Source: Vibrio fortis
GTDB taxonomy: Bacteria > Pseudomonadota > Gammaproteobacteria > Enterobacterales > Vibrionaceae
Assembly: GCF_000695685.1 (NCBI RefSeq)
Contig: NZ_JFFR01000001.1
Coordinates: forward strand, 16,340 to 80,339
Direction: 5' to 3'
DNA: 64,000 nt
Shown: piece after piece, positions 44,761 through 53,748 of the stretch
Position numbering within the stretch: position 1 is the stretch's first letter
How the letters are laid out: every line of letters begins with the position of its first letter
The notes under the pieces: generated by a model
Told to the model about the DNA's origin: nothing
Database searches by the model: none
Seen by the model: the letters and a program-made list of their open reading frames with translations, nothing else
Made by a program: the position numbers and the translations under genes

Positions 44761-46179
44761 TTAGAGCTTTTTGATAAAGCGGCTTTCAACTTCCATCGTA
44801 AACTCTTCATTATCCGAGAGTATAAACTGAATTGTCGAAACTGGTGAGCTGAGTTTTTCTGGATCTGCCCCCAAGCTGATCGGCAGGTTAAGTACTTCAC
44901 CTGGATCTACAGCAACGGTCTGCTTACCGTACCAGATCGCTTCTGGTAGTCCGCTAACGCTTAAATCATACTCTTGAACCTGCTGGGTTTTGTTGATGAT
45001 TTTGAGTGTGTAGGTGTTCTCAACAAAGCCTTGAGTGTTGATTCTGAACAGTTGGTTTCGGTCACGAAGCACGGTTAAACCTGCAGGGTCGACACTCGCC
45101 ACCTGCACAAAGAACAAGCCAATCATCAGTAGCAGCACGCCGCCATAACCCAGTAGCTTAGGTCGCATGACCTTAGTGTTGTGACCTTCTAGACGGTGTT
45201 CAGTGGTGTAGTTGATCAGGCCTTTCTCGTAGCCCATGCGATCCATGGTTTGGTCACAGGCATCGATACAAGCGCCACAGTTAATACATTCATATTGCAG
45301 GCCATCACGGATATCGATACCAGTCGGACATACCTGCACACATAAATTACAGTCGATACAGTCACCTAAGCCCAGTGCTTTAGGATCGGCTTTGCGTGAA
45401 CGAGGACCACGGCTTTCACCACGCTCTGTGTCGTAGCCAACAATAAAGGTGTCTTTATCAAACATCGCAGATTGGAAACGCGCATATGGACACATGTGTA
45501 GACACACGATTGAACGCATCCAACCCGCGTTAGCGTAGGTACATCCAGCGAAGAATAGAACCCAAAATACCGGCCAGAACGAGGCGTCGAAGGTAAAGAA
45601 ACCAACCACCAACTCTTTTACTGGAATAAAGTAGCCAACGAAGGTGAGACCTGTTGCTAAGGCGATTGCCCACCATGCAATGTGCTTAATGGTTTTACGT
45701 AGCATCAGATTCGGTGTCAGTTTGCCCGAATCTTGCTTTTTACGCTTATTGGCTGAACCTTCTAGTTTCTCTTCAAACCAGATGTACATAAAGGTCCAAA
45801 CGGTTTGTGGACATAGGTAACCACACCAGACACGGCCTAAAAAGGTGGTAATAAAGAACAGGCCAAAGGCTGCGATCATGAACAAAATCGCCAACAGGGT
45901 CAGATCCTGAGGGTAAAGTGTGGTGCCAAAGAAATTAAACTGCTGATTACCAATATCGAGCAATATTGCTTGTCGCTCTCCAAATGGTATCCACGGGATT
46001 AACGCGAACAGTAGCAGTAGGAACCAGCCACCGTAGCGGCGCAGCTGTTGGAACTTACCCTTGCTTTCACGCACGTAGATGCGGTTATTGGGGTTAAATC
46101 GATCTCCATTACCTTTATGTGTCTTGGGATTAAAGGTTTTAGGAGTCACATCTTTGATATCGATTTTATCCTGACTCAT
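44761..46179 (-). CDS. ccoG: Cytochrome c oxidase accessory protein CcoG (RdxA/FixG)
   Basis: A membrane iron-sulfur protein that reduces copper for assembly of the cbb3 oxidase, used at low oxygen. Of 472 residues, the N-terminal part has about four membrane helices with CGYLCPQTVW in between. Two ferredoxin-type [4Fe-4S] motifs follow: CIDCNLCVQVCPTG and CINCGACIDACDQTM. A last membrane helix and a C-terminal Ig-like domain facing the periplasm (about 365-472) complete it. The oxidase genes themselves are not in the window. A probable FNR-dependent promoter precedes it. Confidence 0.95.
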   Translation of the reverse strand: MSQDKIDIKDVTPKTFNPKTHKGNGDRFNPNNRIYVRESKGKFQQLRRYGGWFLLLLFALIPWIPFGERQAILLDIGNQQFNFFGTTLYPQDLTLLAILFMIAAFGLFFITTFLGRVWCGYLCPQTVWTFMYIWFEEKLEGSANKRKKQDSGKLTPNLMLRKTIKHIAWWAIALATGLTFVGYFIPVKELVVGFFTFDASFWPVFWVLFFAGCTYANAGWMRSIVCLHMCPYARFQSAMFDKDTFIVGYDTERGESRGPRSRKADPKALGLGDCIDCNLCVQVCPTGIDIRDGLQYECINCGACIDACDQTMDRMGYEKGLINYTTEHRLEGHNTKVMRPKLLGYGGVLLLMIGLFFVQVASVDPAGLTVLRDRNQLFRINTQGFVENTYTLKIINKTQQVQEYDLSVSGLPEAIWYGKQTVAVDPGEVLNLPISLGADPEKLSSPVSTIQFILSDNEEFTMEVESRFIKKL

Positions 46180-46339
46180 GGACTATCCTTTTGATGGTAT
46201 AGGTACCCTTTCTTGGTGTGGGCACTTTATGACATTGCTTTTAAGTAACTCTGCGGGAGAATCTTGCATACCGTAGCTTTGGTATATCACTGGACCCTAT
46301 ACACGCTACTCTTATTTTAGAAGATTCTTATGGGAGGCG

Positions 46340-46381
46340 ATTATAGCGACAATACTGTTCTCATTTCTTTAACGCTATCAA
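46340..46381 (-). promoter_or_regulatory. Probable FNR-activated promoter of ccoG
   Basis: On the minus strand a perfect TATAAT (46340-46345) has no good -35. TTGATAGCGTTAAA at 46368-46381 matches the FNR consensus TTGAT-N4-ATCAA in 8 of 10 positions and is centred 41.5 bp before the expected start near 46333, the position of class II FNR activation. The leader before ccoG would be about 150 nt. Confidence 0.65.
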
Positions 46382-46434
46382 CCTTTAGCAACAAAACTCA
46401 TAACAGTTGTGACGAAAAAATAGCGAACAGAAAC

Positions 46435-46460
46435 AAAAAAGCGACCGAATGGTCGCCTTT
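46435..46460 (-). terminator. Terminator of yihD
   Basis: On the minus strand the GCGACC/GGTCGC stem with ATTC loop is followed by TTTTTT. It stands 29 bp past the yihD stop. Confidence 0.83.
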
Positions 46461-46488
46461 AAAATAGTTGAGCTGAAACTGAGTTGGA

Positions 46489-46752
46489 TTAGATGATGCC
46501 GCGTGCTTTTAGAATAGCGGTCTTGAAATCGTCTTCTTGGTCTTTTTTTAGACCTGGGATCATCTCGTCTTTCTGGCTGTTACGCATCTTCAGGTGGTAG
46601 ATCAGTACGTCATCGGTCAGATCTTCAAGTTTACCTTCGTAGCCTGCCTCTTTAGATAGCTTAATGATGAATTCAAGCAGGTTTAGCTCTTGGTCTTTTT
46701 GCCACTCAGGCTCCATTAGCTCGATCAGCTCTTCAATGCGATGGCATTTCAT
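46489..46752 (-). CDS. yihD: YihD family protein (DUF1040)
   Basis: An 87-residue cytosolic protein of unknown function, very similar to E. coli YihD (89 residues) over its length: [32 protein letters not shown] and [13 protein letters not shown] are shared. The ATG at 46752 has GGAG seven bases upstream; an upstream in-frame ATG at 46767 would include the ribosome site and is rejected. In E. coli yihD is directly before srkA and dsbA; here ccoG has been placed between them. Confidence 0.94.
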   Translation of the reverse strand: MKCHRIEELIELMEPEWQKDQELNLLEFIIKLSKEAGYEGKLEDLTDDVLIYHLKMRNSQKDEMIPGLKKDQEDDFKTAILKARGII

Positions 46753-46831
46753 TTCTATTCTCCACAAATTTTATAATGATTTGCAGTAAAGGTATCAAAT
46801 CGGATACGGAATACCAATCCAACAGGCAAGA

Positions 46832-46860
46832 AAAAAGCGCAGTAAAAACTGCGCTTTTTG
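46832..46860 (-). terminator. Terminator of the small gene at 46861
   Basis: A perfect 12-bp stem (AAAAAGCGCAGT with ACTGCGCTTTTT), AAAA loop on the plus strand and T run on the minus strand. It starts directly at the stop codon of the small gene. Confidence 0.9.
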
Positions 46861-47028
46861 TTATGCGGCTTTAATTACTTTTGCAGAGCTAGACGTAAGC
46901 AGAGCAGTCTTCTCGACAAGAGTCATTGTTGGAGCCACGTTCTTTGCCGTTGGAGCAGCAACAAAGCCACTACGACGACGCATCGCACTACGGTTGGTGT
47001 GCGAAAACCTGACAGCTGTTGGTCGCAT
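46861..47028 (-). CDS. Unrecognised small basic protein of 55 residues
   Basis: I do not recognise this protein. The frame runs from ATG at 47028 to TAA at 46861. A TTAGGTAA ribosome site ends five bases before the ATG, a strong terminator touches the stop, and a hairpin leader lies upstream, so it looks like a true gene. The peptide begins MRPTAVRFSHTNRSAMRRRS, with seven Arg in the first 20 residues, then has a Val-Ala-Pro-Thr-rich middle and a Lys-Ala-Ala tail. No signal peptide or membrane helix is evident. The basic head could bind RNA or DNA, which is only inference. It is too short for common gene-finding cut-offs. Confidence 0.65.
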   Translation of the reverse strand: MRPTAVRFSHTNRSAMRRRSGFVAAPTAKNVAPTMTLVEKTALLTSSSAKVIKAA

Positions 47029-47041
47029 TGAGTTACCTAAC

Positions 47042-47078
47042 GGTCAGGCATATCCATTGCCAATTTAATGGCCTGACC
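47042..47078 (-). promoter_or_regulatory. Structured leader of the small gene
   Basis: GGTCAGGC and GCCTGACC pair perfectly around an inner CCATT/AATGG stem (47054-47058 and 47067-47071), making a long hairpin that ends 14 bp before the ATG and next to the ribosome site. It may control translation of the small gene. Confidence 0.55.
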
Positions 47079-47153
47079 CAAAATGAGCTGCGCTTTAATT
47101 GCTTAAAGTTAGGCTCGTCTGGCTTTCGCCAATCCAATCATGAATCAGGATAA

Positions 47154-47171
47154 TGATATGCGTGCATATCA
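47154..47171. promoter_or_regulatory. 18-bp palindrome, candidate operator
   Basis: TGATATGC-GT-GCATATCA is a perfect inverted repeat in the gap between the leftward small gene and the rightward Spo0M-like gene. It does not fit a Fur box well. The binder is unknown. Confidence 0.4.
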
Positions 47172-47310
47172 ATAACAGATTATCATCATCTGGTTGAACG
47201 ATCGATGCTTGTTGGAAAAATTGCCGCCAATAACGGCTAAAATTGTGTGAGCAGTATATTTGAGTTTGAACCTCTTTCAGGCTTAAGATGGTGCTTTAAA
47301 GGAGGTGCAT

Positions 47311-48102
47311 ATGTCGTTCTTAAAGAAAACGCTAGCAAGTTTTGGTATTGGATCGGCGAAGGTAGATTCGGTACTCCAACAAGAAGTGCTTTACCCTGGC
47401 CTTAAAGCCAACATTATTGTGCACGTTTACGGTGGCTCCCAACCTCAAGAGATCGATAACATCGACCTCAATCTGTGCTGCCGTTACATCAAGGAAGTTC
47501 CAATTAACCCCGATAAACAAGATCGAGGTCAGACGCGTCGCGTCCATCAAACGTATTCATTGGCGAAGTGGAGCCTGCCTTATGCCTTTACTATTGAGCC
47601 AGGTGAAACTCGCGACTTTGAGTGTGAGTTTGATGTACCACTCAACACGCCGGTGACCATTGGTGATGCGAAAGTGTGGCTGGAAACCGGGTTAGACATC
47701 GCGATGGCTATCGACCCATCTGATAAAGATGTACTCACAGTACGCCCTGACGAGTTGCTTGATGGCATCTTTAATGAGCTTGAGGCACAAGGGTTACGCA
47801 TTCGACAAGTCGAGTGCGAGGCGGTGGATGGCTTTGAGTTACCGTTTGTTCAAGAGTTCGAGTTTGTACCAACGACAGGGCCTTACCATGGCCGTTGGCG
47901 TGAGCTGGAAGTGGTAGCACACCGTGATGAGAAAGAGCTGAAAATGTGGTTTGAGATCGACCGCAATCGCGATGGTGCTAAAGGCATGTTAGCGAGCTTG
48001 CTTGGTGTCGGTAAGCTCAAACGTCAGCTAAGCATCCCTCTTGATACCTCGCCACAACAAGCGGGTGAGATGGTGATTGAGTATTTGGAGAGCGTCTCTT
48101 AG
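47311..48102 (+). CDS. Spo0M (SpoOM) family arrestin-like protein
   Basis: A 263-residue cytosolic protein of the Spo0M family, which has an arrestin-like double beta-sandwich; Bacillus Spo0M affects sporulation control, while the role in non-sporing bacteria is unknown. Recognised features are the start FLKKTLASFGIGSAKVD, VYGGSQPQEIDNIDL and YAFTIEPGETRDFECEFDVP, the last near 93-112. The ATG at 47311 has an ideal AAAGGAGGT site; a GTG two codons earlier falls inside that site. The strong site suggests high expression. It stands alone. Confidence 0.85.
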   Translation: MSFLKKTLASFGIGSAKVDSVLQQEVLYPGLKANIIVHVYGGSQPQEIDNIDLNLCCRYIKEVPINPDKQDRGQTRRVHQTYSLAKWSLPYAFTIEPGETRDFECEFDVPLNTPVTIGDAKVWLETGLDIAMAIDPSDKDVLTVRPDELLDGIFNELEAQGLRIRQVECEAVDGFELPFVQEFEFVPTTGPYHGRWRELEVVAHRDEKELKMWFEIDRNRDGAKGMLASLLGVGKLKRQLSIPLDTSPQQAGEMVIEYLESVS

Positions 48103-48137
48103 TCTCTCAATCCGGCGATAATACGGTCGATAAAAAT

Positions 48138-48161
48138 TTAAGCTTACACGTGTAAGCTTAA
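48138..48161. promoter_or_regulatory. 24-bp perfect palindrome, FabR-like operator before trhA
   Basis: The sequence is a perfect palindrome with core AGCTTACACGTGTAAGCT (48141-48158). It resembles the FabR site (E. coli core of the AGCGTACACGTGT type), which controls unsaturated fatty-acid genes. From memory, trhA (yqfA) has been placed in FabR regulons by comparative genomics; this was not checked. It lies 45 bp before the trhA start. Confidence 0.6.
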
Positions 48162-48169
48162 TGTGCAAT

Positions 48170-48197
48170 ACTAGAGTAAATGTTCGATTACTCTAGT
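48170..48197 (+). promoter_or_regulatory. Inverted repeat in the trhA leader
   Basis: ACTAGAGTAA and TTACTCTAGT pair perfectly over 10 bp around an 8-nt loop, ending one base before the AGGG ribosome site of trhA. It could act as a second operator or as an RNA hairpin at the ribosome site. Confidence 0.45.
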
Positions 48198-48206
48198 AGG
48201 GTTCCC

Positions 48207-48860
48207 ATGTCTGAAGCCAAAGTCAGTGAATACAGTGAAATAGAAGAGAGAGCCAATGCGATCACACACGGCCTTGGGGTGTTGTTGGGTATTGTTGGTT
48301 TAATTTTATTGCTCATAAAAGCCAATCAGTTCGACGCTGACTCACTAACCGTAGCGAGCATGGCAGCCTACGGCAGTAGTATTATCTTACTGTTTCTTGC
48401 TTCAACCCTATATCATTCAATCACCACCGCGAAAACTAAGCGCTTGCTAAAAACCCTCGATCACTGCGCGATCTATTTGCTGATAGCAGGCAGCTATACA
48501 CCCTTCTTACTAGTCAGTTTAAGAACTCCGCTGGCCTTTGGCTTAATGGGCGTAATATGGGCGATAGCCTTAGTCGGTATCGTGATGAAGATTGCCTTTG
48601 TGTATCGCTTTAAGCGCTTGTCGTTAGTCACGTACCTAGCAATGGGGTGGTTGTCGCTGATAGTGATTTATCAACTAGCAAAGAGTGTGGAGTTGGGAGG
48701 TTTGATCCTGTTGGCTGTTGGCGGAATCATCTACTCTTTAGGGGTGATTTTCTATGTCGCTAAACGCATCCCATACAACCATGCCATTTGGCATCTCTTT
48801 GTACTGGCGGGATGCGCCTGTCATTTCTTTGCGATCTATCTATACGTTACGCCAGTTTAG
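48207..48860 (+). CDS. trhA: TrhA, PAQR/hemolysin III-type membrane protein (YqfA-like)
   Basis: A seven-helix inner-membrane protein of 217 residues, closely like E. coli TrhA (YqfA): [54 protein letters not shown] and [14 protein letters not shown]. Histidines and an Asp in LYHS, LDHC and HAIWH are the zinc-site residues of the PAQR fold. The family is linked to membrane lipid balance; the older name hemolysin III is misleading. The ATG at 48207 has AGGG five bases upstream; an ATG at 48180 lies in the loop of a hairpin. Its last 4 bp overlap the convergent DUF3157 gene. Confidence 0.92.
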   Translation: MSEAKVSEYSEIEERANAITHGLGVLLGIVGLILLLIKANQFDADSLTVASMAAYGSSIILLFLASTLYHSITTAKTKRLLKTLDHCAIYLLIAGSYTPFLLVSLRTPLAFGLMGVIWAIALVGIVMKIAFVYRFKRLSLVTYLAMGWLSLIVIYQLAKSVELGGLILLAVGGIIYSLGVIFYVAKRIPYNHAIWHLFVLAGCACHFFAIYLYVTPV

Positions 48861-49420
48861 CGAGCCAGAACTTCAATCACTTCTGCTTGGAGTTGGTATT
48901 GGTCATGTTTATCTACTGCTAGCTTAATCGATTTGCCTTCGGCACTGCTTTGTGGACGAAGGTAAGTTTCGGCCATACGCTTAATCGACTTCCAAGTATC
49001 TACTTGTTGCTCTGCCAACAGTTCTCCCTCTGTCGAGAACACTTTAACCTTCAGTGAAACAAAGATGATTGGCTGGGTACCTTGGTTAGTGATCGCTGTT
49101 GGAATGACGAGTTCACCATCTTGATAGCTTGCTGTGCCCAATAGGATATCGACCCCAGATTTAGACAGTTGCAGGCTTGGCTTAGTATCGTTGAGCTTAA
49201 TCGTAGTACCAGTAACGGCGGTCGCAACAGGAATCGCCGCGATGCTTGGCTTCGCAGATGTACCCGAAGTCGTGGCTTCAGATTCAACTTTGGTCGTCAC
49301 ATACTCCCATGTAAAGTCATCTTTAAGATTCACCTGTTTACCATCGGGTAGGGTGATCAGTTGATCGGCGAATACAGTACCGCTGAGTAGTGCGCTAGCC
49401 ATTAATAGGTAAGATCGCAT
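48857..49420 (-). CDS. DUF3157-like exported protein
   Basis: A 187-residue protein with signal peptide [18 protein letters not shown] and no further membrane segment, so likely periplasmic. The segment [18 protein letters not shown] directly after the signal is typical of the DUF3157 family found in Vibrio; its function is unknown. The C-terminal half (about 85-187) looks like an all-beta domain. It follows trkH by 24 bp and may be the last gene of that operon. It overlaps the 3' end of trhA on the other strand by 4 bp. Confidence 0.75.
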   Translation of the reverse strand: MRSYLLMASALLSGTVFADQLITLPDGKQVNLKDDFTWEYVTTKVESEATTSGTSAKPSIAAIPVATAVTGTTIKLNDTKPSLQLSKSGVDILLGTASYQDGELVIPTAITNQGTQPIIFVSLKVKVFSTEGELLAEQQVDTWKSIKRMAETYLRPQSSAEGKSIKLAVDKHDQYQLQAEVIEVLAR

Positions 49421-49444
49421 AGTGTTTTCCTTTTTAATGCTTAA

Positions 49445-50890
49445 TTAACGACGCCAGAAAGCTGGGAAGAACAGTACCAATAGGGTCAGAATTTCCAACC
49501 TTCCCATCAGCATGCCAAAGCTTAGCAGCCACTTAGCGGCATCAGGAAGAGGTGCAAAGTTTCCAGTTGGACCAATCACACTGCCCATGCCTGGGCCAAC
49601 GTTGGCAACCGCAGTGATCGCGCCAGAAATGCTGGTGATGGGATCGAGCCCCATCGCACTTAACCCGCCGGCAATTAAGATAATAGTAATAAAGAACATC
49701 AAACCAAAAGCCACCAAAGAACGTACGATATCGTCGTTAACTGGGCGTTGGTTGTAACGTTGAACAAACACACCTGAAGGGTGGATAAGCTTCATCATCT
49801 GTTTGTGTAGTAGCGTCATCGCGATCTGGAAGCGGAAGATTTTGATACCACCAGAGGTCGACCCGGAACAAGCCCCAGCCATCATTAAGAAGGCAAACAG
49901 AGTCGTTGGTAGAGCGCCCCAAGCTGTGAAGTCTTCCAAACCAAAACCTGTAGTCGTAACCACTGAGACGATATTGAACATCGACACGCGTAGTGCATCC
50001 ATCATGGTGTATCCATCACGAATAACTAACCACATTGAAATCACAACACTCGAAGCAAGAAACAGGTAAGTAAAACCTCGAACCTGAGCATCTTTGTAGA
50101 GTGGAGCTAGCTTGCGTCCGCGTAGAGCGCTGACAAACAGCAGGAAAGGCAAGCCGCCTAGGAACATGAATAGGGTACCAACCCAGTGCGCGCTGTTTGA
50201 GAAGTGGTTCATCGAGCCGTCAGAGGTCGAGTAACCACCAGTCGAGAGTGTGGTAAATGCGTGGTTAATGGCGTCAAACATGCCCATGCCAGCGAAGAGG
50301 TAGCTGATAAAGCACAGTCCTGTAAGAACCAAATAGACCGCCACAATGTTCTTGGCCACGGTTTTCGCTCGTGGGCTGCTCTTATCTGACCAATCTGAAG
50401 ATTCAGTCTGGAACAGACGCATACCACCGACGTTGAGCATCGGTAGTACTGCTACTGCCATTACGATGAAGCCTACGCCACCAAGCCATTGCAATATAGA
50501 TCGCCACAGCAAGATACTTGGTGCCATATTATCCAGCCCACTCAGTACCGTTGAGCCGGTAGTGGTAATCCCCGACATGGTCTCAAAGTAGGCATCGGTA
50601 AAGCTAATATGGTTGATGAACACAAACGGCAGTGCGGCAAATGCACTGGCGATTGTCCACACCAATGAGGTGATCAGGAACATGTCCCGCACGCCAAGTC
50701 TGAAGTGAGCAGTGCGACCAAGACTCAGGCAGATAAAGGCGATAACATGGATGATCACCACCGATTGACCAAACTCTAGAAAGCCACCTGTCCCTGTAAA
50801 AAAAGCAACCAGAGTCGGTACATACATAAACAGGGCAAGTTTTGACAGCACTAGCCCAATAACCAACAGAATGGGGCGTAAATTAACCAT
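49445..50890 (-). CDS. trkH: Trk potassium uptake protein TrkH
   Basis: The pore subunit for potassium uptake, 481 residues with four repeated M1-P-M2 units. Selectivity-filter segments with the key glycines are seen in ETMSGITTTGSTVLSGLD, FTTLSTGGYSTSDGSM, SVVTTTGFGLEDF and AVANVGPGMGSVIG. In Vibrio the homologous channel has a known structure with the TrkA ring. The gene lies 20 bp after trkA, so gating ring and pore are made together; in E. coli the two genes are apart. Confidence 0.97.
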   Translation of the reverse strand: MVNLRPILLVIGLVLSKLALFMYVPTLVAFFTGTGGFLEFGQSVVIIHVIAFICLSLGRTAHFRLGVRDMFLITSLVWTIASAFAALPFVFINHISFTDAYFETMSGITTTGSTVLSGLDNMAPSILLWRSILQWLGGVGFIVMAVAVLPMLNVGGMRLFQTESSDWSDKSSPRAKTVAKNIVAVYLVLTGLCFISYLFAGMGMFDAINHAFTTLSTGGYSTSDGSMNHFSNSAHWVGTLFMFLGGLPFLLFVSALRGRKLAPLYKDAQVRGFTYLFLASSVVISMWLVIRDGYTMMDALRVSMFNIVSVVTTTGFGLEDFTAWGALPTTLFAFLMMAGACSGSTSGGIKIFRFQIAMTLLHKQMMKLIHPSGVFVQRYNQRPVNDDIVRSLVAFGLMFFITIILIAGGLSAMGLDPITSISGAITAVANVGPGMGSVIGPTGNFAPLPDAAKWLLSFGMLMGRLEILTLLVLFFPAFWRR

Positions 50891-50910
50891 GATGTTTTAC
50901 AGGTGCGCGC

Positions 50911-52287
50911 TTACAAGAAGAACGGACTCGGTTGGAATAGCGATTCGACGTCTGGAACGTATTTCTTATCAACCAAGAACATCACCACGTGGTCATCCTG
51001 CTCAATCACAGTTCTATCATGGGCAATCAGTACTTCTTCACCACGAACAATCGCACCAATGGTGGTGCCAGGTGGCAGTTTAATATCACCAATGGCTCTG
51101 CCCACAACCTTAGAGGTGGTTTCATCACCGTGGGCGATCGCTTCAATCGCTTCCGCAGCACCGCGTCGTAGAGACGATACGTTGACGATATCGGCACGGC
51201 GCACGTGAGTCAGTAGCGCTGAGATGGTTGCTTGTTGTGGAGATATCGCAATATCAATCACACCACCTTGCACAAGGTCGACATAAGCACCACGTTGGAT
51301 CAGTACCATAACCTTCTTAGCGCCCATACGCTTCGCCAGCATCGCTGACATGATGTTGGTTTCATCTTCATTGGTCAGCGCGATGAACACGTCTACTTGG
51401 TCGATGTTCTCTTCGGTCAGCAGCTCTTGGTCAGCAGCGTCACCACAGAATACGATGGTGTTCTCAAGCTCTTCGGAGAGTTTCTCGGCACGAGTGTAGC
51501 TGCGCTCAATTAGTTTGATGCTGTAGCTCTGTTCGAGGCGTTTGGCTAAGCTGGCACCGATGTTACCGCCACCAACAATCATCACGCGGCGGTAAGGCTT
51601 CTCAAGGCGCTGCAGTTCACTCATGACCGAGCGGATGTGGTTACTTGCTGCGACGAAGAACACTTCATCATCGGCTTCAATGATGGTGGTACCTTGAGGT
51701 CGAATTGGACGCCCTTGACGGAAAATAGCGGCTACACGAGTATCGATGTGCGGCATGTGCTCACGCAGAGCCGATAGTGCATTACCCACAAGAGGACCAC
51801 CATAGTAGGCTTTTACCGCCACTAGGCTTACCTTTTGCTCGGCAAAGCTGACTACTTGAAGTGCACCTGGATACTGAATCAAACGTTCAATATAGCTCGT
51901 TACCAGCTCTTCTGGCGCGATCAGGTGATCAACCGGAATCGCACCAGATTTAAATAGGGCTTCTTTCTCTTCCAGATATTCAGGAGAGCGAATTCGCGCA
52001 ATTCGGTTAGGTGTATTAAATAGAGAAAAGGCGACCTGACACGCGGCCATGTTGGTTTCATCCATATTGGTTACCGCAACCAACATGTCTGCATCTTGAG
52101 CACCGGCTTCACGCAGGGTATTAGGGTGGCTGGCGTAGCCATTGACTACCCTAAGGTCGTATTTGTCTTGAAGTTCACGCAGTCGGTCACCATCGCGGTC
52201 GACAATCGTGATGTCATTGTTTTCACCTACTAAGTTCTCAGCAAGGGTGCCGCCTACTTGTCCTGCACCTAGGATAATGATCTTCAT
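50911..52287 (-). CDS. trkA: Trk system NAD-binding protein TrkA
   Basis: The cytosolic regulatory ring of the Trk system. The 458 residues hold two RCK units, each with a Rossmann NAD-binding fold and a TrkA-C domain: the first starts [16 protein letters not shown] (about 3-18) and the second [16 protein letters not shown] (about 233-248). Binding of ATP or ADP to the ring controls TrkH. It follows rsmB after 92 bp that contain two hairpins. Confidence 0.98.
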   Translation of the reverse strand: MKIIILGAGQVGGTLAENLVGENNDITIVDRDGDRLRELQDKYDLRVVNGYASHPNTLREAGAQDADMLVAVTNMDETNMAACQVAFSLFNTPNRIARIRSPEYLEEKEALFKSGAIPVDHLIAPEELVTSYIERLIQYPGALQVVSFAEQKVSLVAVKAYYGGPLVGNALSALREHMPHIDTRVAAIFRQGRPIRPQGTTIIEADDEVFFVAASNHIRSVMSELQRLEKPYRRVMIVGGGNIGASLAKRLEQSYSIKLIERSYTRAEKLSEELENTIVFCGDAADQELLTEENIDQVDVFIALTNEDETNIMSAMLAKRMGAKKVMVLIQRGAYVDLVQGGVIDIAISPQQATISALLTHVRRADIVNVSSLRRGAAEAIEAIAHGDETTSKVVGRAIGDIKLPPGTTIGAIVRGEEVLIAHDRTVIEQDDHVVMFLVDKKYVPDVESLFQPSPFFL

Positions 52288-52344
52288 AGCCTTTCTCTTA
52301 TTATTTTTTATCTAACGCCTTGGTGGTTATACACCACAACGAAA

Positions 52345-52374
52345 CAGCGGCTAAGAACCTCTTCTTAACCGCTG
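52345..52374 (-). terminator. Hairpin between rsmB and trkA
   Basis: A 13-bp stem (CAGCGGTTAAGAA with TTCTTAGCCGCTG, one G-T pair) on the minus strand is followed by TTTCGTTG, a weak T tract. A smaller TGGTG/CACCA hairpin (52320-52336) follows. The pair may give partial termination before trkA. Confidence 0.6.
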
Positions 52375-52379
52375 CATAA

Positions 52380-53660
52380 TTACGCTTGTTTTACTAACAC
52401 TGCGTAGTAGAAACCATCCATATCTTCCTCACCAGGTAGAATTTGACGACCTGGTTGTTCGATGTCGGAGCCGACAAGAGTTGCGTCGGTTGTGCGTTCA
52501 AGGAACGCTTTCACTTGCAGCACGTTTTCTTGTGGTGTGATTGAGCAAGTCGCATACACCATAGTGCCGCCAGGCTTCAGTTGTCCCCACATCGCGTCCA
52601 TAATTTCACTTTGCAGTTCCGCTAGAGCCTCAATGTCAGAAGCTCGGCGCAGCCACTTGATATCAGGGTGGCGACGAATAACGCCAGTTGCTGAACATGG
52701 TGCATCAAGTAGGATACGGTCAAATTGAGCACCACTCCACCACTCTTGTGGGTAGCGTGCATCACCACAGATTACGTCAGCACGTAATTGAAGGCGCTCT
52801 AGGTTGTCGTAAACGCGGTCTAGGCGTTTAGCATCAGCATCGATCGCAACCACTTCAGTATCGTTAGTGTGCTCAAGGATGTGCGCGGTTTTACCACCTG
52901 GTGCAGCACAGCAGTCGAGGATTAGCTCACCGTCTTTTGGCGTTAGGTAATCAACCGACAATTGCGCAGCGGCATCTTGTACCGATACCCAACCCTTATC
53001 AAAGCCTGGTAGCAGAGTGACATCGCAAGGTGCAGATAATTTTATGGCATCTGCTGCTTGTGAGTGCAGGGTGTATTCAATGTTTTCGTTTTTAAGTAGC
53101 TCGGCATACTCATCACGAGTGTGGTGCTGACGGTTTACACGTAGCCACATTGGAGCCTTGCTGTTGTTCGCTTCTACAAGTTGCTCCCACTGATCTGGGT
53201 AGCTCTCTTGCAGCATTTTTAGGATCCAGCTTGGGTGTCCGTATTTGCCAGCATTGTGGCTCGTCGCCGCTTCATCCAATGCTTCTTGGTCGCGTAAGTA
53301 GTTACGCAATACCGCATTGATCAGGCCGCTAAGATTTTGTCCACGCAGAGTTTTGGTTGCTTCAACTGTTTCACCTACCGCCGCGTGCGAAGGAATACGC
53401 ATGAAGCTCAGCTGGTAGATACCAACCAGAATAAGGTGGTGAAAAACACGTTTCTTGCCCTTTAATGGATTATCCATCAATTGGTTGGCGATAGACTCTA
53501 GGCGAGGTAGGTAGCGTAGAGCGCCGTAACAGATCTCTTGCAGTAGAGCATGGTCTCGTGGGCGGATCGTTTTTTGAGCCGCAGGTAGAGCGTGTGAAAG
53601 AGAGTGGCCTTTATCGACAACTTGGAATAGGACATTGGCAGCAGCAGCGCGAACATTCAT
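52380..53660 (-). CDS. rsmB: 16S rRNA (cytosine967-C5)-methyltransferase RsmB
   Basis: RsmB methylates C967 of 16S rRNA with S-adenosylmethionine. The N-terminal NusB-like RNA-binding domain (about 1-140) precedes the NOP2/Sun methyltransferase domain with [15 protein letters not shown] and the catalytic DAPCSATGV and TCSITPQEN, the latter holding the second conserved Cys. The 426 residues are near the E. coli 429. The def-fmt-rsmB-trkA order is that of E. coli. Confidence 0.97.
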   Translation of the reverse strand: MNVRAAAANVLFQVVDKGHSLSHALPAAQKTIRPRDHALLQEICYGALRYLPRLESIANQLMDNPLKGKKRVFHHLILVGIYQLSFMRIPSHAAVGETVEATKTLRGQNLSGLINAVLRNYLRDQEALDEAATSHNAGKYGHPSWILKMLQESYPDQWEQLVEANNSKAPMWLRVNRQHHTRDEYAELLKNENIEYTLHSQAADAIKLSAPCDVTLLPGFDKGWVSVQDAAAQLSVDYLTPKDGELILDCCAAPGGKTAHILEHTNDTEVVAIDADAKRLDRVYDNLERLQLRADVICGDARYPQEWWSGAQFDRILLDAPCSATGVIRRHPDIKWLRRASDIEALAELQSEIMDAMWGQLKPGGTMVYATCSITPQENVLQVKAFLERTTDATLVGSDIEQPGRQILPGEEDMDGFYYAVLVKQA

Positions 53661-53748
53661 GGGGAATACCGACTATTTTATTGAATACATGAGGGCATCT
53701 CTGCCCTCGTAAAGGTTGTAGACTGTGTTATTTACAGTCGTGCAAGTG

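Noticed and set aside
47148..47172. Possible Fur box around GATAATGATATGC
   Set aside because: Only about 12 of 19 positions match the Fur consensus and the dyad centre is of even spacing, unlike Fur sites.
53691..53708. GAGGGCA/TGCCCTC hairpin between fmt and rsmB as terminator
   Set aside because: No T tract follows on either strand; it may only be an RNA-processing or stability element.
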